Counted from the stretch's first letter, positions 7,494 to 17,399 are shown. The stretch: DNA of 64,000 nucleotides from Betaproteobacteria bacterium (GCA_016868315.1 VGHE01000012.1:1-64000), one strand, 5' to 3'. The notes: generated by a model from the letters alone, not told the origin. Made by a program: numbers and translations.

Positions 7494-8342
7494 ATGTCGC
7501 GCGAAACCGGCATTCCAACTGGAAGACTCTCGACCGAGGTCGAATTTAAGGCTCGGCCGTCGGAGCCTATTCGCAAAAGTCCATCTCCGGAAGGCACAAT
7601 TGGCTCGGCTATCCGCCCCCCGCACTATGCGGAAGAGCAGCACGGCACTTGGCGCGAACTTTACAGGCGGCAATGTGAAATTCTTGAGGGGCGAGTTTGT
7701 AATGAATATTTGAGCGGTCGTGAGCTGCTGCAATACCCCTCCGATAAGGTACCTGATTTGGCGTATTTGAGTGAAGGTCTGCGCCGCTCTACGGGCTGGC
7801 AGATTATTCGTGTTGAAGGGTATGTTCCGGAGCATATTTTTTTCCGACTTTTGGCCAACAAATGTTTTCCCTGCACCGACTTCATCCGCCACCCAACTGA
7901 GCTTGAGTACACGCCAGCGCCCGACATGTTCCACGACTTGATGGGGCATTTGCCTCTCATCACCAACCCTCGATTTGCGTCTTTCTTTCACGCTTATGGA
8001 CTCGCGGGATTGCAGGTTCGGAATGACGAGGAAATCGCATGGCTGGGGCGAATCTATTGGTTCACCGTAGAATTTGGTCTGATGAACAAAAACGCTCACA
8101 AGCCTGCACAGCGGACGCCTAAAGAGACTGTGATTTACGGTGCGGGTATTGTTTCGTCGGTGGGTGAGATTCTTCACAGTTTGTCGGATGTCGTCAAAAA
8201 AGAACCCTTCAATGTCGATGCTATCTCGCAAAGACCCTTTGATATTCACCACATGCAGGATACTCTGTTTGAGATCGCGTCGTTTGACGAGTTGGAGTCA
8301 GAGTTTCGCAGATGGGCTTCAGAAAAAGCACTTCTTGTTTGA
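7494..8342 (+). CDS. phhA: Phenylalanine 4-hydroxylase (monomeric bacterial type)
   Basis: 282 residues, close to bacterial PhhA. The enzyme uses tetrahydropterin and O2 to turn phenylalanine into tyrosine. The non-haem iron site is complete: the two His of PDMFHDLMGHLPL (about residues 147 and 152) and the Glu of YWFTVEFGL (about 193). YTPAPDMFHD, GAGIVSSVGEI and the flanking residues also match the aromatic amino acid hydroxylase core; no regulatory ACT domain is present. ATG 7494 follows GGAGGA by six bases. There is no pterin carbinolamine dehydratase or tyrosine catabolism gene beside it. Confidence 0.93.
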   Translation: MSRETGIPTGRLSTEVEFKARPSEPIRKSPSPEGTIGSAIRPPHYAEEQHGTWRELYRRQCEILEGRVCNEYLSGRELLQYPSDKVPDLAYLSEGLRRSTGWQIIRVEGYVPEHIFFRLLANKCFPCTDFIRHPTELEYTPAPDMFHDLMGHLPLITNPRFASFFHAYGLAGLQVRNDEEIAWLGRIYWFTVEFGLMNKNAHKPAQRTPKETVIYGAGIVSSVGEILHSLSDVVKKEPFNVDAISQRPFDIHHMQDTLFEIASFDELESEFRRWASEKALLV

Positions 8343-8365
8343 AGAATTCTTTGCCCAGGTTTTCC

Positions 8366-9718
8366 ATGAGTTGGGAGCTGAGCCGGCGCACGTTATTTCG
8401 CTCTGCAGTTGTGCTGGCTTGCACGCACTTCTTTGTTAACCCCGGTTTGATTTTTGCGCAGAGTGCTCCTGCCACAGCACCGGCTGCCCCTGCAGCAACG
8501 TCTCCTGCGGCTCCACCTGCAGCAACGTCTCCTGCGGCTCCACCTGCAGCTGCATCCTCAGTGACTGGCGCTGCACCTGTTGGTGGCGGCACTGCCTGTC
8601 CAGCGCCTACTCCAGCTGATGAAGACCCAGCAAAGCTGAGAGTTGTGAATGTTGCGCCCGAGGTGAAGAAATACAAAATCAGGGTCGACAAAAGCGGTCA
8701 GAATGTCGGTTTACCCGCACCGAAGAGCGAGACTCCGCCGGCTCAGGGAGAATGCTTTTTTGTTCTTGGTGCGGATCAGAAAGCCGTTGTTGCTGAAATC
8801 ATTTTTCAGCGTGTCACAAAGAATGCCAAAGGCGTTTCTATTTGGGTTTTTAGCCCAGCACGCCGCTCAGCTGCAGGGAAAATTCTTGTCAATTTTTCTG
8901 CAATTAAAGCAGCTTCGTTGAAGACCGAGACTGCAGCCGCTGTGAGCACAGAGTTGCTGCCAGGCGAGAATCCTTTGGTGCTTCCGGCGTTTGTCTTGAT
9001 ACAAAATGCACAGCACCAAGCAGCCAATGTGCGCACCGGTCTCGCTCTCAATGTTCCTGTCTCGGGGTTTGGGGTGGTTGTTGAAAGCTACGTGCCACGC
9101 CTGGCTATGGGTGTTTGGACCAACATGATTGGCTTGCGTGTGAATTATGCGAGTTGGTCGGCAGAGAAAATTGTTTTCAGAAAACCGAGTGCGAATGACA
9201 ATCAAGAAGCCACAGCCACGGGCAACAGCCTTCAGCTCGACCTTATGTTTCGCTATCCGCTGAGCAACAAGTGGTTACCGCGATTGGGTGTGTTTGTGTC
9301 CCCGCTCGCAAACCAAACCGAAATCCTAAAAGCCGAGGCAAGCGCTACGAGCCCACAGAATACTCAGACGTTGACGCGCAGCGGATTGGCTGTGGGCGCG
9401 GAGGCGGAGCTACAGCCCTCGAGTAATTTTTTTCTCCAAGGTCGTTTGACGATGTCCTTCAAAGAGTCTGTGACGGTGAAAGATGAAACGTCTGGCGGCG
9501 ATAATTTGTCGGGCTCGGGGTCGGCATCGCGTATGCACTTGACCGGTATCGCAGGAGTGCGCCTCCCGCTCACAAGTTCTCGCCGCTTTGTATTCGAAGG
9601 GTTGGTTGGCAACACGTTCCGAACAGATAAATATTCAGAAGAAATTGCCAACATCGGTCAGGAGCAGCAGAAGGATATAGTTACGTTCTTTCAGGCAGGA
9701 TTCGGCTACATCCTATAG
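8366..9718 (+). CDS. Predicted outer-membrane beta-barrel protein with Ala/Pro linker
   Basis: About 450 residues and not assignable to a named family. A signal peptide (SRRTLFRSAVVLACTHFFVNPGLIFAQ) is followed by an Ala/Pro/Thr-rich linker, a small domain around LRVVNVAPEVKKYKIRVD, and a C-terminal half of alternating amphipathic strands (LQLDLMFRYPLSNKWLPRLGVF, FLQGRLTMSF, FFQAGFGYIL) ending in a hydrophobic residue, as in outer-membrane barrels. ATG 8366 lacks a strong ribosome binding site and lies 23 bp after phhA; a TTG at 8371 is out of frame. Confidence 0.6.
   Translation: MSWELSRRTLFRSAVVLACTHFFVNPGLIFAQSAPATAPAAPAATSPAAPPAATSPAAPPAAASSVTGAAPVGGGTACPAPTPADEDPAKLRVVNVAPEVKKYKIRVDKSGQNVGLPAPKSETPPAQGECFFVLGADQKAVVAEIIFQRVTKNAKGVSIWVFSPARRSAAGKILVNFSAIKAASLKTETAAAVSTELLPGENPLVLPAFVLIQNAQHQAANVRTGLALNVPVSGFGVVVESYVPRLAMGVWTNMIGLRVNYASWSAEKIVFRKPSANDNQEATATGNSLQLDLMFRYPLSNKWLPRLGVFVSPLANQTEILKAEASATSPQNTQTLTRSGLAVGAEAELQPSSNFFLQGRLTMSFKESVTVKDETSGGDNLSGSGSASRMHLTGIAGVRLPLTSSRRFVFEGLVGNTFRTDKYSEEIANIGQEQQKDIVTFFQAGFGYIL
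8492..8545 (+). repeat. Two exact 27-bp tandem repeats in the linker-coding region
   Basis: Bases 8492-8518 and 8519-8545 are identical and encode two copies of a nine-residue AATSPAAPP unit. Such units can expand or contract by replication slippage without breaking the frame. Confidence 0.85.
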
Positions 9719-9739
9719 CCGTTCAAAACGCACAAGCTC

Positions 9740-10963
9740 TTAGAACCCGGGCGGAACAATCAAGCTGTTGAGTCCTGTTGTGAAACCGTCAAAGGCCTCG
9801 GTTTCCTCATTGTACTGCGGGATAAAGGCGAACAGATAATCCGCTTGGAGCTTGTGATAGCCCTTCTCGCCATCGCGGAAATAGCTTGAGCGATCGAGTC
9901 TCTCTGAACCGCCCCAAGAATTCTTCGTGATGAAAGACGTCAGCGTGCCGTAAGATACCGCCGCGGTCTTGAGATGATCACTCACTTCTCCCTCTGGTGT
10001 TTCGAAATAGGATTGGGTCACCGGATCTAAGCCCTTGGCGAGGTAATCTTCGAGAACCGTGGAGTGATAACCTTGTTTGCCCACTCCAACTTCCTGAAGC
10101 TGCTTCAGGTCGAATACACCTTCGGGTGTCACGGCGTTGAAGTCGACAAACCAATTGAGCACCACAGGATATCCAGCGTTCATTGCACGCATCGCACGGC
10201 GCATCGCGCGTACCTGCATGTCAGTGAGTTTTCCATTCCATTCTGCCTTGGCCTTCGTGCCTGGCAGCGGATCTGCCGGATATTCGTTGTAGCTGATAGG
10301 CCATTGAATTTCGCGCCAGGCAGGCATCAGCTCGGAGAGGGGTGCTTTCGCGCCGCGTCCCGCCGACAGGGTGATGGCGCTCGGATCGATAATCTTGCTC
10401 TCGAGAGCTTTCATGTTCACGCCGAAGGCTCGGTCGAGCTCAGCGCGGATAATTTCCCTTGTGCGGGCTTTTGAGAGTGCGCCGCTTTTGAGGCTCTCAT
10501 TCAGAACAGCGGTAGCTTTCTTCTGGCGCTCGCTGCGGGTCGCCTGAGCTTCCTCTGGAGCGAAGTCGGATTCCTTCATCAAGCCATAGCGCAGGATAAT
10601 TTGTGTGGCCTCGTAGAACGAACCACCGGTTTGCAACTCGCCGCCATCGATGTAAGCGAGCTGGCGCTCATAGTGGCGATATGTAATGTAGGTTTCGGAG
10701 AAGTTCGGCAGGGGCTCAGCCTCGCCGCGCAGCAGCATCGACTCAATCCATCCTACGGCAGCGTAAGCCCAGCAATTCCCAATGCTTTGCCATTTTACGG
10801 GTGTATGTGGGATATTTACAGTCTGGGTCGAAGATTGTGCCAGTGGTGTGACTGTTTGCTGCTCAGGGCTGGTGAGAGGCCGGTTCTGCGAGCAACCTGT
10901 GTTCGCAGTTGTGAGACATGAGGCAAGCGCTAGTGCGCCAAGCTGTTGGAATGAACGAACCAT
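9740..10963 (-). CDS. Papain-like (C1-type) cysteine peptidase lipoprotein
   Basis: 407 residues. The N terminus MVRSFQQLGALALASCLTTANTGC is a lipoprotein signal with the lipobox ANTGC. The catalytic triad of papain-fold peptidases is visible: Cys in SIGNCWAYAAVGWIE (about residue 64), His in GYHSTVLEDY (about 300) and Asn in TKNSWGG (about 348). A long insertion of about 200 residues separates the Cys from the His half, larger than in classic C1 enzymes. It is probably a periplasmic or surface-anchored protease. ATG 10963 follows GAGGAG; the gene is divergent from the RlpA-like lipoprotein, 71 bp between starts. Confidence 0.75.
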   Translation of the reverse strand: MVRSFQQLGALALASCLTTANTGCSQNRPLTSPEQQTVTPLAQSSTQTVNIPHTPVKWQSIGNCWAYAAVGWIESMLLRGEAEPLPNFSETYITYRHYERQLAYIDGGELQTGGSFYEATQIILRYGLMKESDFAPEEAQATRSERQKKATAVLNESLKSGALSKARTREIIRAELDRAFGVNMKALESKIIDPSAITLSAGRGAKAPLSELMPAWREIQWPISYNEYPADPLPGTKAKAEWNGKLTDMQVRAMRRAMRAMNAGYPVVLNWFVDFNAVTPEGVFDLKQLQEVGVGKQGYHSTVLEDYLAKGLDPVTQSYFETPEGEVSDHLKTAAVSYGTLTSFITKNSWGGSERLDRSSYFRDGEKGYHKLQADYLFAFIPQYNEETEAFDGFTTGLNSLIVPPGF

Positions 10964-11034
10964 GGTGTTGTTCTCCTCGGTCTGTGACACGTGTGCGAGT
11001 CAACAGAGCGGCGGTTAGCGGTAGTGGAGTTCCG

Positions 11035-11505
11035 ATGGGTTGTAAAGCGAAAAAAAAGGGCTCAACGTTCCGGTTAGGGCTGGTTCTTTTCTTTTGTCTA
11101 AATATTTTACAATTTGGTACAGGTTGCGCGACTTTGGAGCCTTTCGGGAAGACGCTCACCCAGGGGGAGATTCCGGCCGAATGGCTATCCGCTGAAAGAG
11201 GGTGGGCTTCCTTCTATCACCCCTCCCTTGCCGGCCGGAAAACCGCCAATGGGGAGGTCTACAAGGATGAGCTCTACACGGCTGCTCATCCGACTTTGCC
11301 CTTTGGCACACTTGTGCTCGTGCGCCGTGTCGCAACCGGCAGGTATACCATTGTGCGCATCAACGACCGCGGCCCGTTCGTTAAGGGACGAGTGATTGAT
11401 TTGTCCCGCACTGCTGCTGCCAGACTGGGGTTGATTGCTGCAGGGGTGGGTAAGGTTGAAGTATTTGTGATTCCGCCTGAGCATCCATTGCTTGCACACC
11501 TTTGA
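11035..11505 (+). CDS. RlpA-like lipoprotein (DPBB fold)
   Basis: 156 residues. A lipobox FGTGC follows a hydrophobic signal; the mature part contains GWASFYHPSLAGRKTANGEVY, AAHPTLPFGTLVLVRRVATGR and VRINDRGPFVKGRVIDLSRTAAARLGL, the double-psi beta-barrel motif set of RlpA with the catalytic His and Asp. RlpA-type proteins are lytic transglycosylases acting on peptidoglycan lacking stem peptides at the septum. It lacks the C-terminal SPOR domain of E. coli RlpA. ATG 11035 has TGGAGT upstream. Confidence 0.88.
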   Translation: MGCKAKKKGSTFRLGLVLFFCLNILQFGTGCATLEPFGKTLTQGEIPAEWLSAERGWASFYHPSLAGRKTANGEVYKDELYTAAHPTLPFGTLVLVRRVATGRYTIVRINDRGPFVKGRVIDLSRTAAARLGLIAAGVGKVEVFVIPPEHPLLAHL

Positions 11506-11546
11506 TCACGGTACCTTTGCCTCCTTCCTCGTGAGGTGCATTTCAA

Positions 11547-11885
11547 ATGTCAGGCGAACGGCGACCCGCAGGCTCTGATGGGCAATCTGACTTCGACAAC
11601 GATCTGATGACGCTTCCCGATCAGAAGCTTGCTAGACCTCCGTTGTACAAAGTCATTCTCAATAATGATGACTACACACCAATGGAGTTCGTGATTCATG
11701 TGCTCCAGAAATTCTTCCGGAAAAATGAGTCTGAGGCCGTGCAGGTCATGCTGCTGGTGCATAAAACAGGGAAGGGTGTGGCCGGTGTTTTTCCATTTTC
11801 CATTGCTGAGACCAAGGTCAAGCAGGTGAATGACTTCTCCAAGCAGCACGGGTTTCCGCTGCTGACGACTTTGGAACAGGAGTAA
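11547..11885 (+). CDS. clpS: ATP-dependent Clp protease adaptor ClpS
   Basis: 112 residues. [26 protein letters not shown] is the conserved ClpS N-degron-binding core, and [27 protein letters not shown] the second half. ClpS delivers N-end rule substrates to ClpA. It is immediately followed by clpA (3 bp), the standard pair. The N-terminal extension that engages ClpA is about 30 residues, as usual. Confidence 0.96.
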   Translation: MSGERRPAGSDGQSDFDNDLMTLPDQKLARPPLYKVILNNDDYTPMEFVIHVLQKFFRKNESEAVQVMLLVHKTGKGVAGVFPFSIAETKVKQVNDFSKQHGFPLLTTLEQE

Positions 11886-11888
11886 AGT

Positions 11889-14228
11889 GTGCTGAGCCCA
11901 CAACTGGAAAAATGTATACGCGCAGCCTTTCAATTCGCCACAAAGCATCGGCATGAATATCTGACCATTGAGCATCTTTTATTAACGTTATTGGATGATC
12001 CTTCTGTTCGTGAGATTCTTGAAAATTGTGGCGGTAAAATCGAGCCCCTGCGCACAGAACTTACGAAATTTTTGAATGAGCATTCACCTGTTGTTGAGGC
12101 AGACGAGAGTGATGACGAAGGTGAAAAAAGCTTCACGCCGACCATGACACTCGCCCTTGAAAGGCTCATTCACCGAACTATTGTTCGTGTCCGCAGTGCC
12201 GGTCGCGAGGTTGTTGATACTGGGAAAATCCTTCTGGAGATCTTCAACGATCCCGATTGCCATGCTGCATGGTTTCTTGAAGAACAAGGGCTGAATCGCC
12301 TGGAATTGATCCAATATTATTCTCATGCGCTCACAGGTGTCCAGCGTGGTGGAACCGACTCATCGTCGCGTGAGGATCAAACCAGCAACGGCGCTGCGGC
12401 TGGCAAAAAAGACGACATGCTTGAGAAGTTCTGCATCCTGATCAATCGCAGGGTGTCAGACGGAAAAGTCGATCCTATTGTTGGACGTGAAGATCTCATT
12501 GAACGCATGATTGAAATTCTCTGTCGTAAAACTAAAAACAATCCGATTCTCGTGGGTGACCCGGGCGTCGGAAAGACTGCGGTCGTCGATGGTCTGGCAG
12601 AGCGTATTGTCAATAAAAGAGTACCAAAGCGACTACTCGATGCTGAGGTCTACTCGTTAGATATGGGCGCATTGCTTGCCGGAACCCGATACCGAGGTGA
12701 TTTTGAGGAACGTCTCAAAGGAGTCGTTAAAGCCATCGAAGCTCGTCCGCGTGGAATTCTCTTTATCGATGAGATTCACACGGTGGTGGGGGCAGGTGCT
12801 ACGAGCGGAGGTGCCATGGACGCCTCGAATCTGCTTAAGCCGAGCCTTGCTGACGGCAGGCTCAGTTGCATCGGTTCAACCACCTTCAAAGAATTTCGAG
12901 CGCACATTGAAAAAGATCGCGCCTTGAGTCGTCGCTTCCAAAAGGTCGAGGTACGCGAGCCAACGGAAGACGAGACGATTTCCATTCTTGAAGGGGTGAA
13001 GGGTCGTTACGAAGAGCATCATGGCATTGTCTATTCCAAGAATGCTATTCGTGCGGCAGTGGAGCTGAGTGTGAAACACATTCATGGCCGCTTCCTACCC
13101 GACAAGGCACTCGATGTTATTGATGAGGCGGGCGCAAAAGTTTCCCTGCGTAGTGAGGCTTCCTCGGCGCGCTCAGTACCCGTTGTGCAGTTGCGTGACA
13201 TTGAAAAAGTCGTTGCTGCAATGGCTCAAATTCCAGAGCGTTCGGTCAGTGCTGACCAAAAGATGCAGCTTCAAAATCTCGAGAGCGATTTGAAGAAGGC
13301 CATTTACGGTCAAGACAAGGCGATTGAGACGATTGTTTCAGCCATTCACTTGTCGCGCTCTGGCCTGGCCAATCCTTTGCGTCCAATAGGTTGCTATCTG
13401 TTTGCAGGACCTACGGGAGTCGGTAAAACAGAACTCACCAAGCAACTTGCAAAAAGCCTTGGCGTGTCTCTGCATCGCTTCGATATGAGCGAGTACATGG
13501 AACGTCATACAGTTTCGCGTCTTGTTGGAGCCCCTCCTGGGTATGTGGGGTACGATGAGGGTGGCTTGTTGACTGAAGCTGTGACCAAAACCCCATATTG
13601 TGTTGTTCTTCTCGATGAAATCGAAAAGGCTCACCCCGAAGTTCACAACATACTTCTGCAGGTCATGGACAGCGGACGACTCACCGATGCGAGTGGGCGC
13701 ACGGCTGACTTCCGAAATTGTATCGTTATTCTGACCTCAAATGCAGGAGCGCGTGAGCTCAGTGGTCAGGGTCTAGGCTTCGTTCCTGAAAGCACTGAGA
13801 ACCGCGCGATGGATGCCGTTAAGAAGCATTTCTCGCCTGAATTTTTCAACCGTCTTGATGCCGTGGTTAGCTTTCACCGCTTGAGCGAAGAAGTGATGCT
13901 GCAGATTGTTGAAAAATCGATTTCGGCGCTGCGCGCGGGGCTAAATTCAAAGAAGGTTGTCCTCGAGGTCACAGACGCCGCAAAGCAGTGGCTTATCAAA
14001 AAAGGGTTCGACCCCGCCTATGGTGCGCGACCGCTTGAGCGTGTTGTTGATCGTGAGGTCAAGCAGCGTCTGGTTAAAGAACTGCTGTTTGGACCGCTCG
14101 TCAAAGGGGGTGGTTGTGTGGTCGATGTGGAAGGCGATCAGCTGACACTCACTGGGAAAATTTCAGATGTAAAAACGAGGTCTGGACGCGATGATCGCAA
14201 GGGCACCAAGAAGAGCACTGAAGGTTGA
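11889..14228 (+). CDS. clpA: ATP-dependent Clp protease ATP-binding subunit ClpA
   Basis: 779 residues with GTG start three bases after clpS. The N-domain with two Clp repeats is followed by AAA1 (Walker [16 protein letters not shown], Walker B ILFIDEIH) and AAA2 ([29 protein letters not shown]). There is no long ClpB-type coiled-coil middle domain, so it is ClpA rather than ClpB. It unfolds substrates for ClpP, which is not in the window. Its 3' end carries a charged tail and overlaps greB by 38 bases in another frame. Confidence 0.95.
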   Translation: MLSPQLEKCIRAAFQFATKHRHEYLTIEHLLLTLLDDPSVREILENCGGKIEPLRTELTKFLNEHSPVVEADESDDEGEKSFTPTMTLALERLIHRTIVRVRSAGREVVDTGKILLEIFNDPDCHAAWFLEEQGLNRLELIQYYSHALTGVQRGGTDSSSREDQTSNGAAAGKKDDMLEKFCILINRRVSDGKVDPIVGREDLIERMIEILCRKTKNNPILVGDPGVGKTAVVDGLAERIVNKRVPKRLLDAEVYSLDMGALLAGTRYRGDFEERLKGVVKAIEARPRGILFIDEIHTVVGAGATSGGAMDASNLLKPSLADGRLSCIGSTTFKEFRAHIEKDRALSRRFQKVEVREPTEDETISILEGVKGRYEEHHGIVYSKNAIRAAVELSVKHIHGRFLPDKALDVIDEAGAKVSLRSEASSARSVPVVQLRDIEKVVAAMAQIPERSVSADQKMQLQNLESDLKKAIYGQDKAIETIVSAIHLSRSGLANPLRPIGCYLFAGPTGVGKTELTKQLAKSLGVSLHRFDMSEYMERHTVSRLVGAPPGYVGYDEGGLLTEAVTKTPYCVVLLDEIEKAHPEVHNILLQVMDSGRLTDASGRTADFRNCIVILTSNAGARELSGQGLGFVPESTENRAMDAVKKHFSPEFFNRLDAVVSFHRLSEEVMLQIVEKSISALRAGLNSKKVVLEVTDAAKQWLIKKGFDPAYGARPLERVVDREVKQRLVKELLFGPLVKGGGCVVDVEGDQLTLTGKISDVKTRSGRDDRKGTKKSTEG

Positions 14229-14736
14229 TGGCCAAGTTCCGACAACGCTCGAACGCAACAACCTGATTACCCCTGAAGGCTATCAAAAGCTCAAGAGCGA
14301 GCGCGATGAACTCGTCAAGAAAGAACGCCCGCGCATTGTCGAGGAGGTCAGGCAGGCTGTTCTGCAGGGCGATCGCTCCGAGAACGCTGAGTATCTCTAT
14401 GGCAAGAAAAGGCTGCGCGAGATCGACCGGCGTGTGCGTTTTCTCAATCGGCGTCTCGACATGGCAAGGGTCATTGATCCGAGAGAGCAGAATCCAGATT
14501 GCGTTCGTTTCGGTGCTACTGTGATTGTGGAAGATGAAAAAGGCACGCAGCGTACCTACATCATTGTTGGTGAAGATGAAATCGATTTAGCTGCGCGCAA
14601 AATTAGCTGGAAATCGCCGATGGGGTCCGGGCTTTTAAAGGCTCATCGGGGTGATGAGATAGAAATTGAGACACCCCGCGGCGCTATTCTTTTGATAGTT
14701 GTGGACTATCACTATGGTGAATTTGTGGCTGGCTAG
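14191..14736 (+). CDS. greB: Transcription elongation factor GreB
   Basis: 181 residues. The N-terminal coiled coil reads ITPEGYQKLKSERDELVKKE and QGDRSENAEYLYGKKRLREI, where the GDRSENAEYxYGK signature and the following R-rich RRVRFLNRRLD distinguish GreB from GreA; the C-terminal FKBP-like domain (GDEIEIETPRG) is intact. It stimulates RNA cleavage in backtracked RNA polymerase. ATG 14191 lies within the last codons of clpA, with no later in-frame start. The 3' end overlaps the convergent terC gene by 53 bp. Confidence 0.9.
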   Translation: MIARAPRRALKVDGQVPTTLERNNLITPEGYQKLKSERDELVKKERPRIVEEVRQAVLQGDRSENAEYLYGKKRLREIDRRVRFLNRRLDMARVIDPREQNPDCVRFGATVIVEDEKGTQRTYIIVGEDEIDLAARKISWKSPMGSGLLKAHRGDEIEIETPRGAILLIVVDYHYGEFVAG

Positions 14737-15445
14737 ACTTGCTGCGTGCTCCTGCACGCAGGTTCAGCATTTCAACTACCACACTGAAGGCCATGGCAAA
14801 GTAGAGGTACCCCTTTGGAAATTCGTAGCTGAAACCCTCGGCAACAAGCAGCAATCCAATCATTAAAAGAAAACTCAAAGCAAGCATCTTTATGGATGGA
14901 TGCTTTTCGACAAAGTCACCAATCGATTTACCAAAAATCATCATGAGTCCGAGAGCAACGACGTTGGCCACAATCATGATAAGCGTATTTTGTGTCATGC
15001 CAATTGCTGTGATGATGGAGTCAATCGAGAAGACGAGATCAATGAGAATAATTTGCACGAGCACAGCTGCAAGAGTCATCTGTATTTTTGCAGATGAACC
15101 AATATCAGACGCAGCTTCGATTTTATGGTGAATTTCTTTGGTCGACTTGTAGAGTAGGAATAACCCTCCAGTCAGCAAAATGAGGCTTTTGACCGATACG
15201 TCTTTGTCCATGAATCGGAACAAAGGCTGAGTCAGTGAGGCGAGCCAGGTGATTCCAAACAATAAACCAATGCGCATGACAGCAGCCAGACCAAGTCCCC
15301 AGACACGTGCTTTGTCACGCTGTTCCTTGGGAAGGCGCCCAGCAAGCAGACTGATGAAAATAACATTGTCTATGCCAAGCACAATTTCCATCACGGTGAG
15401 CGTGAGCAGGCTCATCAGGATTTCAGTCGAGAGCAACGCTTCCAT
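14684..15445 (-). CDS. TerC-family integral membrane protein
   Basis: 253 residues, multi-pass. Family motifs LTVMEIVLGIDNVIFISLLAGRLP and LIDLVFSIDSIITAIGMT contain the paired acidic residues in the membrane (ExxxGxDN and FSxDS) thought to bind metal; TerC homologues are Mn2+ exporters or tellurite resistance proteins. A polar tail of about 25 residues ends the protein and overlaps greB on the other strand. Ribosome binding site AAAGGAT. It lies 49 bp downstream of the aldo/keto reductase gene and is probably co-transcribed. Confidence 0.87.
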   Translation of the reverse strand: MEALLSTEILMSLLTLTVMEIVLGIDNVIFISLLAGRLPKEQRDKARVWGLGLAAVMRIGLLFGITWLASLTQPLFRFMDKDVSVKSLILLTGGLFLLYKSTKEIHHKIEAASDIGSSAKIQMTLAAVLVQIILIDLVFSIDSIITAIGMTQNTLIMIVANVVALGLMMIFGKSIGDFVEKHPSIKMLALSFLLMIGLLLVAEGFSYEFPKGYLYFAMAFSVVVEMLNLRAGARSKSSQPQIHHSDSPQLSKE

Positions 15446-15494
15446 TCAATAATCCTTTATTCAAAGCTAAAAATGCAATCTCTCTTGCGGATCT

Positions 15495-16481
15495 TCAAAA
15501 GACCCGCTCCGGAATGGGAACATTCTCGAGGATCGCGTCGATGGATGTCATGACCTCTGCGGTTAATTTGACACTCAAGGCCTCTGCTTTGAGTGTTTCA
15601 GTCAGTTGCTCGGGGCGACTTGCGCCGAGGATGACAGTGCTGACATTTTTATTTTTCAAGCACCAGGCCACACTAAGTTGGGGAAGAGTCATTCCAAGCT
15701 CGTGGCAGAGGCTCTGTAGCTTCTTGAGCTTCGTATTGAGCGAATCGACGTTCTGTCCCAGATAAATATCTTTCAGCCATTCGAGCCCAGGTTTTGAAAG
15801 TCGGCTCCCCTCGGGAATTCCGTTGAGGTATTTGCCTGTCAGGATACCCGAAGCCAGGGGCGACCAGATGGTTGTGCCCATGCCGAAGTCGCGAAAGAGG
15901 CGGAGATATTCTTTCTCGATCTTTTCGCGGTTGAGCATGTTGTACTGAGGCTGTTCCATGGTTGGACCGATGAGACGATTTTCACGCGCAACGATGTGTG
16001 CCTGGGTAATAAGATCGGCAGGCCATTCGCTCGTTCCCCAGTAGAGGATTTTTCCCTGGGTGATGAGATCGTTCATTGTGCGCACTGTTTCTTCAACCGG
16101 GGTCAGAGGGTCGGGACGATGACAGAAGTAAAGATCGAGGTACTCGACCTGGAGCCGTTTGAGTGCTCCATGGCAGGTCTCAACAACATGCTTGCGCGAG
16201 AGACCACGCTGCGTTGGCTTGCTCCCCCCCCAAAACACCTTGCTTGAAACGATATAAGAATCGCGTGACCAGTTTGCCTCTTTGAGGATGCGACCCATGA
16301 AGATTTCGGACTCACCGTTGGCATAGACCTCGGCGTTGTCGAAGAAGTTGATGCCCGCATCGTAGGCTGTATGCATGCAGCGCTTTTGAGCTTCTGCTGA
16401 GTTCGAGTCGAGAGTAATCCAGGATCCGTATGAAAGTGAGCTGACGGTTAGCCCGGAGCGCCCGAGTTGTCTGTATTCCAT
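15495..16481 (-). CDS. Aldo/keto reductase (Kv-beta/YghZ-like)
   Basis: 328 residues with the complete AKR tetrad: Asp48 and Tyr53 in FFDNAEVYANGESE, Lys in VSSKVFWGG, His in LYFCHRPDP. The TIM-barrel pattern, GRSGLTVSSLSYGSW start and NVSTVILGASRPEQL cofactor-binding C terminus match the group that includes the potassium-channel beta subunits and E. coli YghZ. It reduces aldehydes with NADPH; the natural substrate is unknown. GGAGGA precedes the ATG. It sits between plsC (20 bp upstream) and terC in a minus-strand run. Confidence 0.9.
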   Translation of the reverse strand: MEYRQLGRSGLTVSSLSYGSWITLDSNSAEAQKRCMHTAYDAGINFFDNAEVYANGESEIFMGRILKEANWSRDSYIVSSKVFWGGSKPTQRGLSRKHVVETCHGALKRLQVEYLDLYFCHRPDPLTPVEETVRTMNDLITQGKILYWGTSEWPADLITQAHIVARENRLIGPTMEQPQYNMLNREKIEKEYLRLFRDFGMGTTIWSPLASGILTGKYLNGIPEGSRLSKPGLEWLKDIYLGQNVDSLNTKLKKLQSLCHELGMTLPQLSVAWCLKNKNVSTVILGASRPEQLTETLKAEALSVKLTAEVMTSIDAILENVPIPERVF

Positions 16482-16501
16482 GAATGGATTCCTCCAATGA
16501 T

Positions 16502-17233
16502 TTAAGCCCGCAGAGCTTGAATCATTTTTGTCATCTCCTCAACAGTCAGCGACTTTAAAGATTCGGGGGATTGCCCACGTGTGGGGATGGGCTGTGAGAA
16601 CATATAGCGCAGTCGAGCAAGGTTCAGAAAAATCGCGTTTTTTTCCATCACCATATCGGTGCGGTGGAGCGCCAGAGCAACAATGGGAACTCCGGTTTCT
16701 GAAGCTAAATTAAAAGCTCCATCTCTAAATGTACCTAGGTCGACCTGAGGCTCGGTCTGACGCGTTCCTTCCGGGAAGATGAGCAGGGAGTCGCCCTTGT
16801 GCAGCCTTGCCTTCATTGCTTCGAGGCTCTGTCCTCGGCTGGTTTTGTCGCTGCGTTCGACAGCAACATCCCCACACAGGCGCATCCACCAGCCGATGAC
16901 CGGTGTGTTCAGAACTGACTTCTTTGAAAGAAAAAACAACGGACGCCCAATGACAAACACAAACAGCGGATCGAGATTGCAGCGATGATTACAGATAAGA
17001 ATAAACTGCTCGGGAAGATCTGCTGAGCCTGCCTTGAGCTTCTCAAGGTGGGGCGCACCAAAAAACATACCGAGATTGAGTGCCGACCACTTCAGACGGA
17101 AACGTTGCGCAATTCTTCGACGAACATCGGGATTCCGGACGGGGATGAGCCTGAGGAGCAGAAGACCCTGCATGAGCACTCCGCTACCCATGAACACAAG
17201 CCAGAAATACAGTGTGAGTAAAGCTTTCAACAT
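16502..17233 (-). CDS. 1-acyl-sn-glycerol-3-phosphate acyltransferase-like protein
   Basis: 243 residues of the PlsC family. An N-terminal membrane segment is followed by the acyltransferase motifs: block I CNHRCNLDPLFVF (an NHRCxxD variant of the canonical NHxxxxD), block III LLIFPEGTRQ and block IV VPIVALALHR. The enzyme transfers an acyl chain to lysophosphatidate or a related acceptor at the inner membrane. The Ser usually found in NHxSxxD is Cys here (NHRCNLD), a tolerated variation in some homologues. ATG 17233 is chosen for the AGAGGG upstream. Confidence 0.85.
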   Translation of the reverse strand: MLKALLTLYFWLVFMGSGVLMQGLLLLRLIPVRNPDVRRRIAQRFRLKWSALNLGMFFGAPHLEKLKAGSADLPEQFILICNHRCNLDPLFVFVIGRPLFFLSKKSVLNTPVIGWWMRLCGDVAVERSDKTSRGQSLEAMKARLHKGDSLLIFPEGTRQTEPQVDLGTFRDGAFNLASETGVPIVALALHRTDMVMEKNAIFLNLARLRYMFSQPIPTRGQSPESLKSLTVEEMTKMIQALRA

Positions 17234-17399
17234 CGAAACCCTCTTTTTGGCAACATGCCCAGCAGCAGTGTAGCGGCCGTGAAAAAAATCGAAAGGTCTG
17301 CCTTCCTGATTGCCTTGTAAAGTTGAGTTCTTGAGTTCACCACCCGGCACTCTATTCTGGCGCCTGTTGTTCTCTAGACACAATCCGGGGAGGCCTGTG

